From positions 17,161 through 81,160 of the forward strand of contig QRFJ01004179.1 in assembly GCA_006176705.1 (NCBI GenBank): DNA of 64,000 nt, read 5' to 3'. Each line of letters opens with the position of its first letter. Position 1 is the first letter of the stretch. Shown here one piece after another: positions 1 through 11,905 of this stretch. The position numbers were made by a program, and so were the translations under genes. The stretch is from Cocos nucifera (Eukaryota > Streptophyta > Magnoliopsida > Arecales > Arecaceae). The notes under the pieces are model-generated. The model made no database searches and was not told where the DNA came from. It saw only the letters and a program-made list of their open reading frames with translations.

Positions 1-572
1 TTAATTTCTTATTTTCATAAATTGATCTTCTAAATAAAGTATAGGAAAGAGCTTTTCAGTACTTATTTTCCAATCCTCTAGGGATGATACTCTACTCATT
101 CACTTTATTACTTGATCAACTGGTGTACTTGTCATAGCTATAAATTAGCACGCATCATATGTAAAAAATAAAATTTAAATTTAATCATATCAAATTAAAT
201 TTATTCAAGACAACTTTGTAGATTTATTCTACAACTAGTCTAAACATGCATCCATCATATCTCATATGAGAAAAATTAAATAATTTTATTTTTTATTTTT
301 TAGATTTAATTATAATATTTATAATATCAAAAAATATTAAATAAATAGATCTAAAAATTATTTAATTAAATTAAAATTATGATTATGCTAGACTACACAT
401 AGAATAATTCTATTCTTAGTCTAGTCATGCATCTCATACATTTTAGATCTAGATTATTTAATTTTTTTAATTTTTAATTTTAGATCTAATCACATCTAAT
501 GTGATATCTAAAATCATCTATTTTTTAAATTAAAAATATATTAAAATTAGATCTAATTAATTATGGGAACCT

Positions 573-585
573 GGCTCTGATACCA
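573..585 (-). other. Primer binding site of Copia-A A1
   Basis: The minus strand reads TGGTATCAGAGCC two bases inside the LTR. This is the complement of the 3' end of initiator tRNA-Met, the usual primer of plant Copia elements. Confidence 0.9.
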
Positions 586-587
586 AT

Positions 588-2882
588 TGAAGAAAAAATC
601 CTATTTTTTGGATCATGTTCGTTCAGATCTGATTGGATTAAGAGGGATATTTCAAAAATTTTTTCTCTTAGATTCAAATTAGATATGAGACTTTTCAAAT
701 CTAATTTTATTAATCTACTAAAATAAAATAAAATAAATTAAATTAAATTAAATCTAATTTAATTACATCTTGTTATGGGTAATCCTATTATCCTGTGATG
801 ATCCTGATATTTATTTGAGGTTCTGGATGTAGCCATGCAAGTGTCTAACCTCTATTGGTATCTACTCAGATAGAATCTGAAGATCTTCTCTTTCTCAATC
901 TATCCTCCAAAAATTAGATCTAGATTTTATCTTGAAGGTCTTCAAAATGGCTTTTGAAGATCAGCCGTTGTCTCTTGCAGTAGTGCTGCCTTCTTCCTTT
1001 CATGTCGCCTTTCTCTTGCCTAGATCGCACCAAATTTGCGTCCAAAAATTCTTGAACGTGGATAGGAGAGAGAGGACTTGAAGGTGACATGGAGAGGGAG
1101 GGATAGTAGCTTTGTGGCATGGGCAAAAGGTAGAATTTCTTAATTCTAGGCACAGACAAGATTTATATAGACCTTGCTGCGCCATGCAGTGCCACATCAT
1201 CCCGATTAATCATGGCTCTTTGTGCAACCAGATCTAAATCTGATTAGTGGGATGATATCATCTGATCCAATCAGATTAGAGTCCTTCACAAACCTCCTTA
1301 GGTGGCGCCAAGACTAGTCAAAGAAGACTCTTTGGCACCACCCAAGTAGAAAGAATGAAGCAACCTGGAGTCCCATCTATATGGGACTCTAGGTGTGATC
1401 CTCATGGGGCACATGCCTCCCTAGGCATGTGCCCCCTCTCTTTCTGCTTTTTAGCAGGGGGACAAACCCCCATGTTCTCTCGTATGGGTGTATGACACAT
1501 GGGCAGATGTCTAAGTGTCAAAGGTCAACGTTTGACCAAACTCAAAGGACAAGATTTAGTAGGTGCCGAAAAATGGCAGGTGTTATCTCAAATTTATCTC
1601 ATAAATTAAGATAATCTTTTTCTAACCTAGACAAACTCTAGTCAGACCAAGTAAAGGTTTCTGAGTGAGCTCAAACATATTTGGCTCAGTAGAGACAAGC
1701 TTTAATAATTATTGAAGGAGAACATTAGGCTCAATCGTGTGCTAGCATAATTTTTTTGAACTTAATTAAATCTTATTCAAATCAATTAAACTGAGTTAGT
1801 CTAATTGATGATATTCAGATTCAAACTCTTGTTTGTGTAATCTAGTTAGGTTCAGTTCTATATGGTAATGGGATACGTTGCAATCTCTATCATCGATATC
1901 ATCAAAACACCTTTCGATGGATCAGAACTTTTTTGATTCAGACAACTAGTATGATCGATCATCCAAACTATTCTAATTGCTCCCAAAATCCATCAGTGAC
2001 ACCTAACAGCATATGGTGGCAACTTATCAGAACTGAAAATGAATCTCTCGATGCAGTTATCTGTATGATTAAGTTTCTTTATCTTGAGCCTCGATCAGAT
2101 TAGGGTTAAGGTGATCTCATCAAATCCTAATTTCCGTCATATGAATTAATCATTCGATTCAAGTCCAATGTGAAAATTCTAATAGAAACTCTTTCTATTA
2201 TTTTACTCTACCATGGCCATAGGCTTATGGACTTGATTCTCATGATCATCATAGGGTTGCTCTTCATCTACCGAGGTAGATAGATCCCCTATTGGTGCAA
2301 TCCAATTCCTACAATGAACATGCTATAGCCAACATACATCTCAGAGTTTCAAATGACTTGGAGATTGAGTTATGGTGTAGTCAAACTATAGCACCCTTAA
2401 GGTGAACTATCGATGCACCACAGATCAAAGAACCAGACACACCACTGCAGCTTCAAGCCAGTCATCTATGAGAAGATAGACTTCCTCATGACTGCTCGAG
2501 ATGGTCACGCTCAGTGCCCTCATTCTCTAACGAGTACCTATACTCTCATTTCGATGTTTCTACACCATAGACTCAAGACTCATCTACCCTAAAGAAGTGA
2601 TCGTATCGTAATCTTTCGAATCAATCATCATCTTTATGATGATCCTATGGTCGGAAGCATTTTATGAGTTAATAATAAAAATTTATGTCTTAAATTTTCA
2701 ACTCTTGAAAATATGAACTATCATTACCATTAACTCAAGAGATGTATCATAAACACTTTCAAATACATATTATGATAGAAAATAATCCATTTTATTATTT
2801 ATAGTTAAAATTATAATTTTTCCCTTAGATGTGTATTACAAATATCAGCCAATTCTGACTTTTAGGGCACATATATCTAACA
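588..2882 (-). repeat. 5' LTR of Copia-A copy A1
   Basis: Reads TG...CA on the minus strand, starting with the family signature TGTTAGATATATGTGCCCTA at the right edge and ending beside the primer site. Length 2295 bp against 2281-2283 in the other copies. It has many substitutions relative to A2, A4 and A5. The W-box cluster at 1517-1536 holds only three TTGAC cores, against eight in the young copies. Confidence 0.9.
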
Positions 2883-2929
2883 GTAGTATCACAAATTGAG
2901 AAGTTGCAAGGTGTTATCATAGAATTACC

Positions 2930-3776
2930 TTGCACAGCAACTACTTGCTTCCTCTTCTACCTATTCGGATCCAGGATAACAATGTACTAAGGATAGTTCC
3001 TCTTTCAATGCCCCTGTTTCTTGCAAAAGAAGCACTCTGCATGGCTCTGGTCAGGCTTGTGCTTCTTGGTCTGACCCTGTACAGATATTTCAGCATGCGG
3101 CTACACCTTCTTATTATTCTTCTTCCCTTTCTTAAAGAGTCAACCAGAAGAAGACCCTTCCACAACATTCACCTACCCCTTTTGGAGCTGATGATCCTTC
3201 TCAAAGTTCTGCAGCAACCCTAATAACCCATGGTAGTTTATTGCAGGCTTTGTCATTCTAAAATGAGTAAGGGAGGAAGGACTTGGGTAATGAATTTAGG
3301 ATCGTATCCTTGCCAAGTTGCTTATGCAGAAAAAAACCCAGCTTACTCAGACATTCAATCATCTCGATCATGTACAATACATGATCAGTGACTGACACTC
3401 CATTTCTCATACGAGCATTAAAAATGGCATAACTAGTCTTATGCCTTTCAACATCATTAGACGTATCAAAGGAGTCATTCAACATTTGAAGCATCTCCTT
3501 GGATTAGGTATTCTCGAACCTACAGCTGAACTCATCATTCATTGCTGCTAGTATAATGCACCGAATGGTGGTACGGTCATTGAGCCACTTCTGATAAGTG
3601 TCTCTCACCACCTTAATAGCATTTGGGGCTAGCTCCTCAGGTGCGGGATCAGTCAATACATATAAGATCCATTCATATTTTAGGATGATCTTCAACTTTC
3701 GATACCAGCTATTGAAGTTGGATCCCATGAGTTTGTCATTATCCAACAATGACCGGAGTGATAGGGTAGTGGCCAT
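2930..3776 (-). pseudogene. gag: Copia-B gag (capsid/nucleocapsid), broken
   Basis: The reading starts at the Met at 3776 (MATTLSLRSLLDNDKLMG), the typical N-terminus of Copia-type gag polypeptides, with the conserved NFNSWYRKLKIIL-type segment near residue 20-35. An in-frame stop sits at 3504-3506; the same frame continues to about 3258 with the 'gag-polypeptide of LTR copia-type' middle region. Near 3000-3050 a CCHC zinc knuckle is visible (CFFCKKQGH) but its aromatic position is a stop and the last Cys is Tyr. The C-terminal end runs into A1 at 2882. The product would be the nucleocapsid that packages element RNA; this copy cannot make it intact. Confidence 0.8.
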
Positions 3777-3779
3777 TTC

Positions 3780-5801
3780 TGCATAAAAGAAAAATCATAG
3801 ACCTAATTAGTATATAAATTATTTACTCTAAAGATTTGAACTTTAGCCTAAAGGTTCTTCCACTATTTTGTTCAAATCGATAGCCTCTACCTCCAATTTG
3901 AGAAATTATCCCTAATTTCTTAGTGGATACTAGAATCCATATAGACTACACACAAGCCCAACTTTGGTTGGTCAATCCATGTGCATCTATGGATAGGTTC
4001 ATAATCAATTGTTTCACCAAATAACTTCTAGTAATTTAATTTTTGCCCCAAAAATCTAATCAGTAGACTTTAGCCTTCACTAAAAAGATTCAGTTAGGTC
4101 CAACTATTAATATGACCACATTTGGTGCATCAGATCAACAAATGATCAGACCTGACTTTGGTCGGCCAACCTGACCACCATTAGAAAGACACGATCAAAT
4201 TATCATATTATGAATGATAATTTCATTAGTCAATAAGCACCAGGTCATTGGACCTCCAATGATTATTAAACTAATAGATCCATTATTACTCAACTTAATA
4301 GAAGGCTATGACTTAGTTATCACCATAACTTTATCATTTTAAGGATCTAATAATTTTAGAAGATTTTATAATCGATTTTAAGAAGAATTGATCAGCCAAT
4401 TTGGATCCTCCCACTGACTTCACAAGTCAGATCAATAAGAACCTAATTCAAGCTGGCATTAGAAGCACCTAAATCAGTCAAACTGATTTACTTAATTGAC
4501 ATGGGTGAGCCTAGTCTAATTAAAATCTAATTCACCAGGATGGTCAGGTAAGTGAGATCAATGGAAGGGATATGCCATTAACTCATCAAAGATTGAATTA
4601 GTGCGAGTAGCTTCCAATTAAAAACCATTGGTCTGAGCTGCCAGACTTACTTTAGACACCATCCGGTTCATTAGTTTCAATTTGACCAACCTAGCAATAT
4701 TAGGTTCGACCATGTAGCCACGAATCAAGTCCATTTGATCCTCGTTAAAGGCATGGGCTTGACCAACTACAACTACTGTAATTTAGTCTAAAGAGTTCTT
4801 AATTTAATCTAAATTAATATTTGGTTAGATTTGATCAATTATTCTAATTTAGTCTATTCTTTAACTAACCTTAAGTCTAACCTAATTAATGGATCTAATT
4901 CGACAAATCTGATAACCTACATTTTATTATCAATGACTTAGGATCTTTAATTCATAATTCTAGATCCTAATTCATCATGCTTAATTCTTAATTAAGTTTA
5001 AGGTTGAGGGTTAGGGTTCAGCATTTCAAAAATATTTTATCAAAATTTTTGAAAGATTCTTTACATCCTAGCACTATTAACTAAATAGGTTGACTCATTT
5101 CAAAAGTAGATCGACTTAATTCATAAATAAGCACTAGATGTAGGTTTGATCTCATAAAACTAGCCAATTAAAACATTCAGCCAACTTCTAGTTGGTCTAG
5201 CTCAGATCCTATTCGAGCTGGATCGAGTAGAAGCCGAGTTGGCTCAGTTCTTGAGATAGTCGACTCGAGCGGAAGGCCCGAAGGTCATCATTCCAATTGG
5301 GCAGGCTTGGATCCAATTCGAGCCGGTCCGAATTGAAGTTGAGCCAGCCCAATTCCTGATCGAGCCGACTAGAGTATCAATCCAGAAATCCTATCATGGC
5401 TAGCATGCTGATTGAGCTAGCTCGATTTCTAAGAGAGCCGGCTCAATCGACGAATAGAACCTTCTTAAGATCCTGTTCAGGTTTAATCCAAACCTATATA
5501 CTCTACATAAAAAATTATGAAATTATTTAGATCTAATCTAAACACTAATTCATGATAAATTTTAGATTAAATCCTTCAAATACATTATAAAAAATTATTA
5601 GATCTAATCTAAAATTTTTATGATCAATTTTATAGATCACAACGTACTAGGACAACCTCTCCGCTATAAGGGATAAACCTTACAGTAGGACAATCTATAG
5701 TCCATGTGATCATCATTTTTTATTTTTTAGATTAGATTATCATTTAGATCTAATCTATAAATAATTAAATCATGCATATATAATACATCAAAGAACCTAT
5801 T
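3780..5801 (-). other. Untranslated leader of Copia-B
   Basis: About 2 kb between primer site and gag without a credible ORF. AT-rich, but 5160-5470 is distinctive. It carries repeated GAGCCG/CTCGA-type words and two perfect 10-bp palindromes, one GAGCCGGCTC (5435-5444) and one GAGCTAGCTC near 5414-5423. Long leaders are usual in large Copia elements and probably carry packaging signals; that role is inferred. Confidence 0.65.
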
Positions 5802-5813
5802 GCTCTGATAGCA
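5802..5813 (-). other. Primer binding site of Copia-B
   Basis: The minus strand reads TGCTATCAGAGC, one base different from the initiator-Met site TGGTATCAGAGC, directly inside the LTR end at 5816. Confidence 0.8.
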
Positions 5814-5815
5814 AT

Positions 5816-7956
5816 TGAAGGGAACATGCAAGGTTTCTAGCTCTACTTTCAAAATTTTTTTCGATAAATGCATAGCAGATAATATTATTAATCATATTAA
5901 TAATAAAAAGCTATAGATCTAATCTAAAAATTCTACATGCTATAGGAACTAATGTATTATATAAATACATATTTGAAAATAAAAATAAGATCAATAATAA
6001 AACTATTTTATTGCTCTACACGTTTAGAATACGTTACCTTTCTGCAGGTAGAAGAACTCCATAATCTAATCTTCTCTATGTAGATCAGATTATTGCGATG
6101 CAGCCATACACGTATCTAGCCTCCATGGGTAATCCACACGAGGCCTAGATCCGATCAACTCCTTCTGAGTGCTAGCTTGTATAGAAGTCTTCAACGGTTG
6201 ATTGTAGATCGAACTCCTTCGATCTTGCTTCACGGGCTCTTCAGACACTCTGGATCATCGATGAATGCAGAAGATATGTAGCGGAGGCTTTCACCAAGAT
6301 CTATGAACTCACAACCCTTATAACTCATAGATTTGATTTTCAAAATCCTAGGTATAGATCCTAGGGTATGCACTCACCCAAAACCCTTGCGCCTAGAACT
6401 CTCTTATTTTCACACACGTAGAGAAGAAACTTTTCTTCTCTCCTTTCAATGTTCCTCTCTTCTTTCTTCCTGTTAGTCGTACGTCCATAAAATCAGATGT
6501 TTTATAGATGCGCATTAATAAGGGAGGCATGAGGGATTAGTTTAGATTAAGTGGTTATCCATTCAAATTGAATTAGTAATTAGATCAAACCAATCCTTAC
6601 AATGCATGAGAAGGGAGAATGCACGCCCTCCATTGTGTGAAAAAAAACTCATGAAAGACCTCTTTCTTATGAAGATAAAAAGGTGCAAGTCAAAGGATGA
6701 TGTGGTACATGGGAAGACTAGTCAAACTAGTCTTACATTAGTCATCCAATTGAACCAATCCAATCCAAATTGGTTAGGCCCAATTAAATCAGATTAAATT
6801 TAACTTATTTAGACTTAACTAGGCTTAGTTAAATCCTAACCAAATCAAAAATTAATCAAGCCCAACTTCTGATCAAATTAGGGACTAAACCTCTTTGATG
6901 ATTAGATCATCTTATAATCTATTCGAGTCAAATCCAAATGAATCCAATTCAATTGATCTTGATCCAAAAATAATCACTCAATCAAATTAAGTTAATTAGT
7001 GATCAAATCACTAATTAAACTTTGCTTGATCAGCCATTAGATCGAGTAGAAATCTCTAGTATATGTGACCCCGCAGGTTCAAACCTAAGTCAGTAGCACA
7101 GGAACCAATTTTCTGTACTAATTAAAGTGACCATCTATCAATGGTACCCGACGTCCAGATAGGCCGAGTAGTACAATCACAACATTCAGAACCTACATGA
7201 ATATGGTTACTGCATAATTCATTCCTTTGACCTCTATGCATAGGATGACTTAGGATTTAACTATCAACCTTGGAAGATACATCTAAATCATGTCTTAAAG
7301 CAATTAGTCCTGTGACCCCTCACTAGGACTTTCTTGGCCAAGGCTTTGCTAAATTAAAATACTATTGAATACAGTTCCTGTGTCCAGGAGTGGTCAATCT
7401 CATCTTGACTTATGCACCGACTCCTCAAGTACTTGACTATACCTAAAAACCTTTCATTACTGAATTAAAAATTTAGGTAGTTTGACACCAAAGCATAGTG
7501 AGTTGCTTGAAAGTTACCATGATGATTTTAGATCAGAGGGACACTTATGCCCATATTCCATCAGAGCAATTTTTGATAGCAGAAAAGCTCTAAAGTCGAT
7601 CACGTATAGTGTAGATGTATCCCTACATTTCATCTGCATGCCATACCAGTGTCTCATACTTCTTGGTTAAGAGGATAACCAACTTATATGGCACACAACT
7701 ACGTATACTCGATAAACATTATCATCCTTGGTAATAATATATCATTTGATCGTGAATAATTTTAAGGACTAAACAATAAATCCTCCTTTGTCGATTCTAA
7801 ATAGTCTTAAGAACTTCATCACAACAGACAGGAGTTCATTAGAAGATGAAAAATTTATGATGAAAAAGCCAGAATAACTTTTATTCAATTAATAATTCAT
7901 ATAGAATTACATAAAATAGCTTCATCATCAATAGGCTGATGATTGGCTTTGGGACA
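5816..7956 (-). repeat. 5' LTR of Copia-B
   Basis: On the minus strand it starts TGTCCCAAAGCC (7956) and ends CCCTTCA (5816), with the primer site next to it. It is 2141 bp long. The right boundary is where the Gypsy-1 antisense reading resumes (7957, candidate duplicated target CTATT). The partner LTR is outside the window, so the ends cannot be checked against it. No coding sequence was seen inside. Confidence 0.75.
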
Positions 7957-8843
7957 CTATTTTCAATACAAACTTGAGTCAGCCTATCATAAAATGGTCA
8001 ATTTTTGGCATGCATGGTCCAACATAGTGTCAGCTGCAAACATTAGACGAGATTTGGCCATTCGTCGGTTAGAGCAGTTGGAGAAGGAAGTCATTGCTCG
8101 AGAGATGGACTTGTTCGATGGTTTTCCACCTCAAAGTTAAGCTTAGGTTGGTAAGATCCAAACTTGAGTTGATTCGATCTGACCTTAAGTCAGCTCGGGA
8201 GGAAGTAAAGGTACAGGAGAGTCATGGTAAGAAGAAGAAATATGCGGTGAGTAAGCTAAAGAAAGATCGTGACAACTAGACCAAGGAGGTGGAGGACTGG
8301 CATAAAAAGTGGCAGTCTACTGACAGAAAGGCATCTTTGACCAAGACAGAGATCCAGGTTCTACAATAGGATCTCGATTGAGCAAAAGAGCTGGGCATTA
8401 AGGAATTTAAGACTTCGATCGATCTAAAAACTTTAATCCTTCAAGGGAGTGAAGCTTTCTATTGGATCAGGTTTGGTGATGGTCGGGACACCATTAAATA
8501 GCTCTATCTTGATCTTGATCTCAGCAGCATCATCATCCAAGGTACCAAAGAAGAGGAAGAGGAAGGCAACGATGGATCACCTGGTGGCCCGATGGATGAC
8601 AGTGCTCCCGCTACTACTTTTGCTCCAACAGAGTCGGCTCCTCCTATAGCTTCTATAGCTTCGATCGAAGGTGCTTTGGTTCCCTCAATGCCGATGGATA
8701 CTGCTCCTCAGTTGGCTACTGAAGTTCCATCGAAGAGCCAAGGAGTTGCCCCGATCGAAGCCATTTTGCCGATTGATATTGCACCAACGACTGAAGTCGA
8801 AGCCACTTTTGATCAACCTTCAGAGCAGTTGATCGACAAGTAA
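7957..8843 (+). pseudogene. Antisense ORF remnant of Gypsy-1 (coiled-coil, 3' part)
   Basis: Plus-strand coding remnant lying tail-to-tail with the minus-strand pol genes. It is cut at its 5' side by the Copia-B LTR. Three reading frames in succession cover it. 7957-8140 and 8094-8279 are charged, heptad-like and K/E/L-rich (for example LEQLEKEVIAREMD). About 8400-8560 follows, ending in an acidic TKEEEEEGNDG-like stretch. 8592-8843 is an Ala/Pro/Thr-rich tail ending before a stop at 8841. Its layout parallels the Gypsy-2 antisense ORF (29805-32760), which has the better-preserved N-terminus. Function unknown; Tat-group elements such as Grande and Cinful are known to carry antisense ORFs here. 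At least two frameshifts are present. Confidence 0.65.
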
Positions 8844-10061
8844 ACTTGTATTTTTGTTTTCTTTTGAGACTAAAGTCCAAACTTTTGTAAGGACTAAAAG
8901 TTCAATTTGTAACTTTCTTTTTATAGTAATGAAAGAAAAGTTTTGTTTGTATCTATTTTCTATTGCACCAATCTATGATCCATGTTAACTATCTATCATC
9001 TAGTAATTGAATCATCCATCATCTTTGCTGAATGACATTCATCCTTTAACTTAGTATCATTGGATGAATAAAGGTTTGTCTTCTGATCAAACTTCATCAA
9101 ACAAATTGAATCGTGCTCCTGACTTAGTCTTGATGAATGAAGTTTGTCTATGACAACTTTGATTGATCGATCGTTAACCGATCATTTGTTGATTTTATAT
9201 AGCCAACTATCGGCTAGTTTTTTAACCGATTTAAAGTTAGTTTTCTAACTAGCCAATACTTAGTCATTTGTTGAGACATTCATAGGTCGGGGGCAAGCCA
9301 ATTTTAGGCTGATTTCTAACCGATTTTTAGTCAATTTTTTACCAACTTGTACTTATCCAAATTATTGAAGTGCTTGATGATCGAGTGCAAGCCAACCATA
9401 GGTCAGTCTCTAATTGACTTTTAGTCGATTTTTACCAACCAATACTTGATCAACTTGTTGAAGTTCATGATGATCAGCTGCAAGCCAACCATCCCTCGAT
9501 TTGGCCATAGCCAAATCGATAAGGGTCGTATTCTTTACTTGCCGGGGCAAACCAACTAGGTCACAACCAGTAGCTTGATACTTTTCTTTCTTTATTATTT
9601 CGTAAGAAAGTTATGTATCGATATTGCCTGTTGGTCGGTTGGTTGTTATGTCGTAGAAAATTGACTTGTTTCTGATCAGCTGCACCAATTATTTAAGATG
9701 TGCCGATTGATAGTCATTGCCCAAAGAAGTACCGACTATTGATCACCATCTATCGATCGATTATTGAATCATACCGACTATGGTGTGCCAAGCATCGATC
9801 GGTTGTGATGTTTAGCCAATGGTTGATTAATCAGTTTTCATCCATTATTTTTAAAGTTGCACCAGCTCTCATCCAACTAGTTTATTTGATTTTCGATCGA
9901 CTGACATGTCGATTAACTGGTCATTATTTATGGAGAGGATACCTTGGTCTTCTTTGAAGAAACCTTTGTAAAAATTTTATTCTTCGTGTCTATCAAAGGT
10001 ACATGGAGCTGATTTTATTGATAATATATTTTAAGATTGTCAGCATTTCATGTTCGAAAAA
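8844..10061. other. Gypsy-1 spacer between integrase and antisense ORF, with degenerate tandem repeats
   Basis: Non-coding. The block about 9200-9500 contains three imperfect units marked by GCAAGCCA at 9293, 9387 and 9480, a period of 93-94 bp, rich in 'accgattttt' and 'gccaac' words. The rest is AT-rich. Integrase homology stops abruptly near 10060, well before the usual C-terminal domain, so a deletion removed the end of pol and possibly part of the spacer. Confidence 0.6.
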
Positions 10062-10690
10062 TTACCACTCCATCGATTGTGGATGGCCGACAGACGATAG
10101 CTTGTGCATGATATGATATGTCACGTAGAAGTTTTTGAAGTTATGATTGTCAAACTGTCGGTCATTATCAGTTCTGATAGTATATGAATGTTCGAATTTG
10201 TAGATGATAGATTTTTGAATGAAGTTTTCCATCTTATTTTCCATAATCTGCACCAAAGGTTTGGCCTCCACCCATTTTATAAAATAGTCGATGAAGCGAT
10301 CAAAAGTTTTCTTTATTCGGATGCTGGAGGAAAGGACCAAGTATGTCGATCCCTCACTGCATAAACGATCATGAAGCTATGATCGATGTCAGTTATGTCA
10401 TCGATTGATATTGGATGTTAGCATATCTTTGGCACAGCTCGCATCTTTGGATGAACTCGATTGCATCCTTTCGCATTATTGTTCAATAATATCCTTGCTG
10501 AAGGTTCTTATAGGTGAGGGACTTGCCCCCCAAGTGGTTTCCATAGATTTTCTCATGGATTTTTTGAAGCATGTAGCCGGCATCGGTAGGTCCCAGGCAC
10601 TTTAATAGCGGAAGAAAGAAAGATCGCTTGTAGAGTCGTCCATTCATTATGATGTATTGCGAGCCTGTCCATCTTAAGTGCTTTACTTCC
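10062..10690 (-). pseudogene. pol: Gypsy-1 integrase, truncated
   Basis: Integrase inserts element cDNA into the genome. The core is readable on the minus strand at 10062-10340. It includes the FDRFIDYFIKWVEAKPL segment around the first catalytic Asp, a TDNDRQFDNHNF segment around the second, and an SVGHPQ motif near the third. The reading then ends in a stop at about 10062 without the usual post-core C-terminal domain. The zinc-binding N-terminal part lies in 10340-10690 but is broken by stops. It is downstream of RNase H, as in all Gypsy elements. Dead by truncation. Confidence 0.75.
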
Positions 10691-11260
10691 GATAAATTAT
10701 TGGGGTAGGATTTCGTCGATCAGGTACCTAACAATTGGATCCATCTAGCTCGTCTCATCGTTAATCTATAATACTTCTTTCATAGTTTCGATACTTGGTG
10801 CATCGAGATACTCGATGTACGTTTGGTCAAGTTTGTTGAGAGCAGTGACAGCGAGTTGGAAGAGTGCATCGACCTAAGCATTCTCTACTCTGGGAATGTG
10901 CGAAATATTGAAGTACTTGAAGATGGAAGTTTAGTCCTTCACTTTCTCTAAGTATTTTTGCATCATCAGATCGCGAGCTTTGAAGTCACCTTTGACTTGT
11001 CCTACGATGAGTTGAGAGCTAGTAAATACCTTCAGCTCATCGACACCAAGCTCCTTAGCGATTTTCAAGCTAGCAAGAAGAGCTTCGTATTCAGCTTGAT
11101 TATTCAAAGTTTAGAAATTAAATTGAAGGGCATACTCAATGATTATTCCATCGACATTTGCCAAGATGAGTCTAGTGCTGCTTCCAAGGGCATTTGATGC
11201 TCCTGTCGACATGTAACATCCAAGCCAACTTATGATCAATTTCTAGGGTATTTTCTACCG
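10691..11260 (-). pseudogene. pol: Gypsy-1 RNase H (archaeal-type), broken
   Basis: Minus-strand remnant of the RNase H that removes the RNA template during reverse transcription. The conserved NNQAEYEALLASLKIAKELG segment (around 11080-11130) and the following SSQLIVGQVKGDFKAR segment (around 11000-11040) match the archaeal-type RNase H characteristic of Tat-group Gypsy elements. Several in-frame stops (for example near 11130 and 10930) break it. A connection region continues to integrase at 10690. Confidence 0.75.
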
Positions 11261-11905
11261 ACGCGCAAGTTGCTTTTTAGTTGGGCTTGTCATTTGAGAT
11301 GGTACACTAGACAATGAAATCGGCCAGAACCTAAGCCTTCATCAACGGGCAAGAGCAATATTGGATGTCGAATTCACTAAGCTTTATTGCCCATTTTGCC
11401 AAGCTTTATTATCCATTTTGCCATTTGGCCCGAAGATCCGATCGATGTAGGATCGATTTTAGAGGTTGGTCGGTTAGAACATGTACCGTGTGAGCTTAAA
11501 AGTAGGGTCGAAGTCATTGCATCAAAATGATCAGAGCATAGATCATCTTCTCAATCTTTGAATACCAGATTTCAACATTGTGAAGTACTTGCATAGTAGA
11601 TGGGATGCTATACCCGACTTTCATCTTCTCTGAGCAAAATCGAACTAACAGCTTCGTTGGATATGGCTAGATATAGATATAGAAGTTCTCCTTCCATTGG
11701 CTTTACGAGCAACGAAGGAGTCATTAGGTATTTCTTCAGCTCTTCGAAGGATCATCAACATTCATCGATCCATAAAAAATCTTTAGTCTGTCATAGAGTC
11801 TTGAAGAATAGAAGACATCTCTCGACAGACTTGAAGATGAACTGATTGAGTGCGGTGACTCTTCCATTGAGCTATTGTACTTTCTTCAAAGTTGGATGTT
11901 TCATA
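11261..11905 (-). pseudogene. pol: Gypsy-1 RT C-terminal/connection region, left of the A2 insertion
   Basis: Just left of A2 the minus strand reads a typical Gypsy segment: a KHPTLKKVQ-like start, then GRVTALNQFI and CLLFFKTL, then a W-I-D-E-C motif leading to FEELKKYL. It continues the RT reading found at 22204-22319 on the other side of A2. The A2 insertion therefore split one pol gene, and the 5-bp duplication repeats target bases. Stops and frameshifts are present throughout 11261-11700. Confidence 0.75.
11901..11905. repeat. Target site duplication of A2 (left), TCATA
   Basis: TCATA directly before the LTR TG at 11906, repeated at 22199-22203 directly after the LTR CA at 22198. A 5-bp duplication is the normal Copia integration footprint. 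Confidence 0.95.

Larger units (their letters stand above)
1..2882 (-). mobile_element. Copia-A copy A1, 5' end (LTR plus leader), continues off the left edge
   Basis: Minus-strand Copia element. Its 5' LTR (588-2882) is followed leftward by a tRNA primer site and 570 bases of AT-rich untranslated leader that match the leader of copy A2 and copy A3. No coding sequence of this copy lies in the window. It is inserted in Copia-B next to the gag/protease boundary: the sequence right of 2882 reads as Copia-B. By eye it is the most diverged Copia-A copy here, so probably the oldest. Confidence 0.85.
2883..7956 (-). mobile_element. Copia-B element, 5' half (LTR, leader, gag), cut by A1
   Basis: Second Copia family on the minus strand. 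It has a 2.14-kb 5' LTR (5816-7956), primer site, about 2 kb of leader and a broken gag (2930-3776). It stops at 2883, where A1 is inserted just before the expected protease; the rest must lie left of the window. Its LTR is unrelated to that of Copia-A apart from general layout. Its own insertion site is the antisense ORF of Gypsy-1, which resumes at 7957. Confidence 0.8.
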
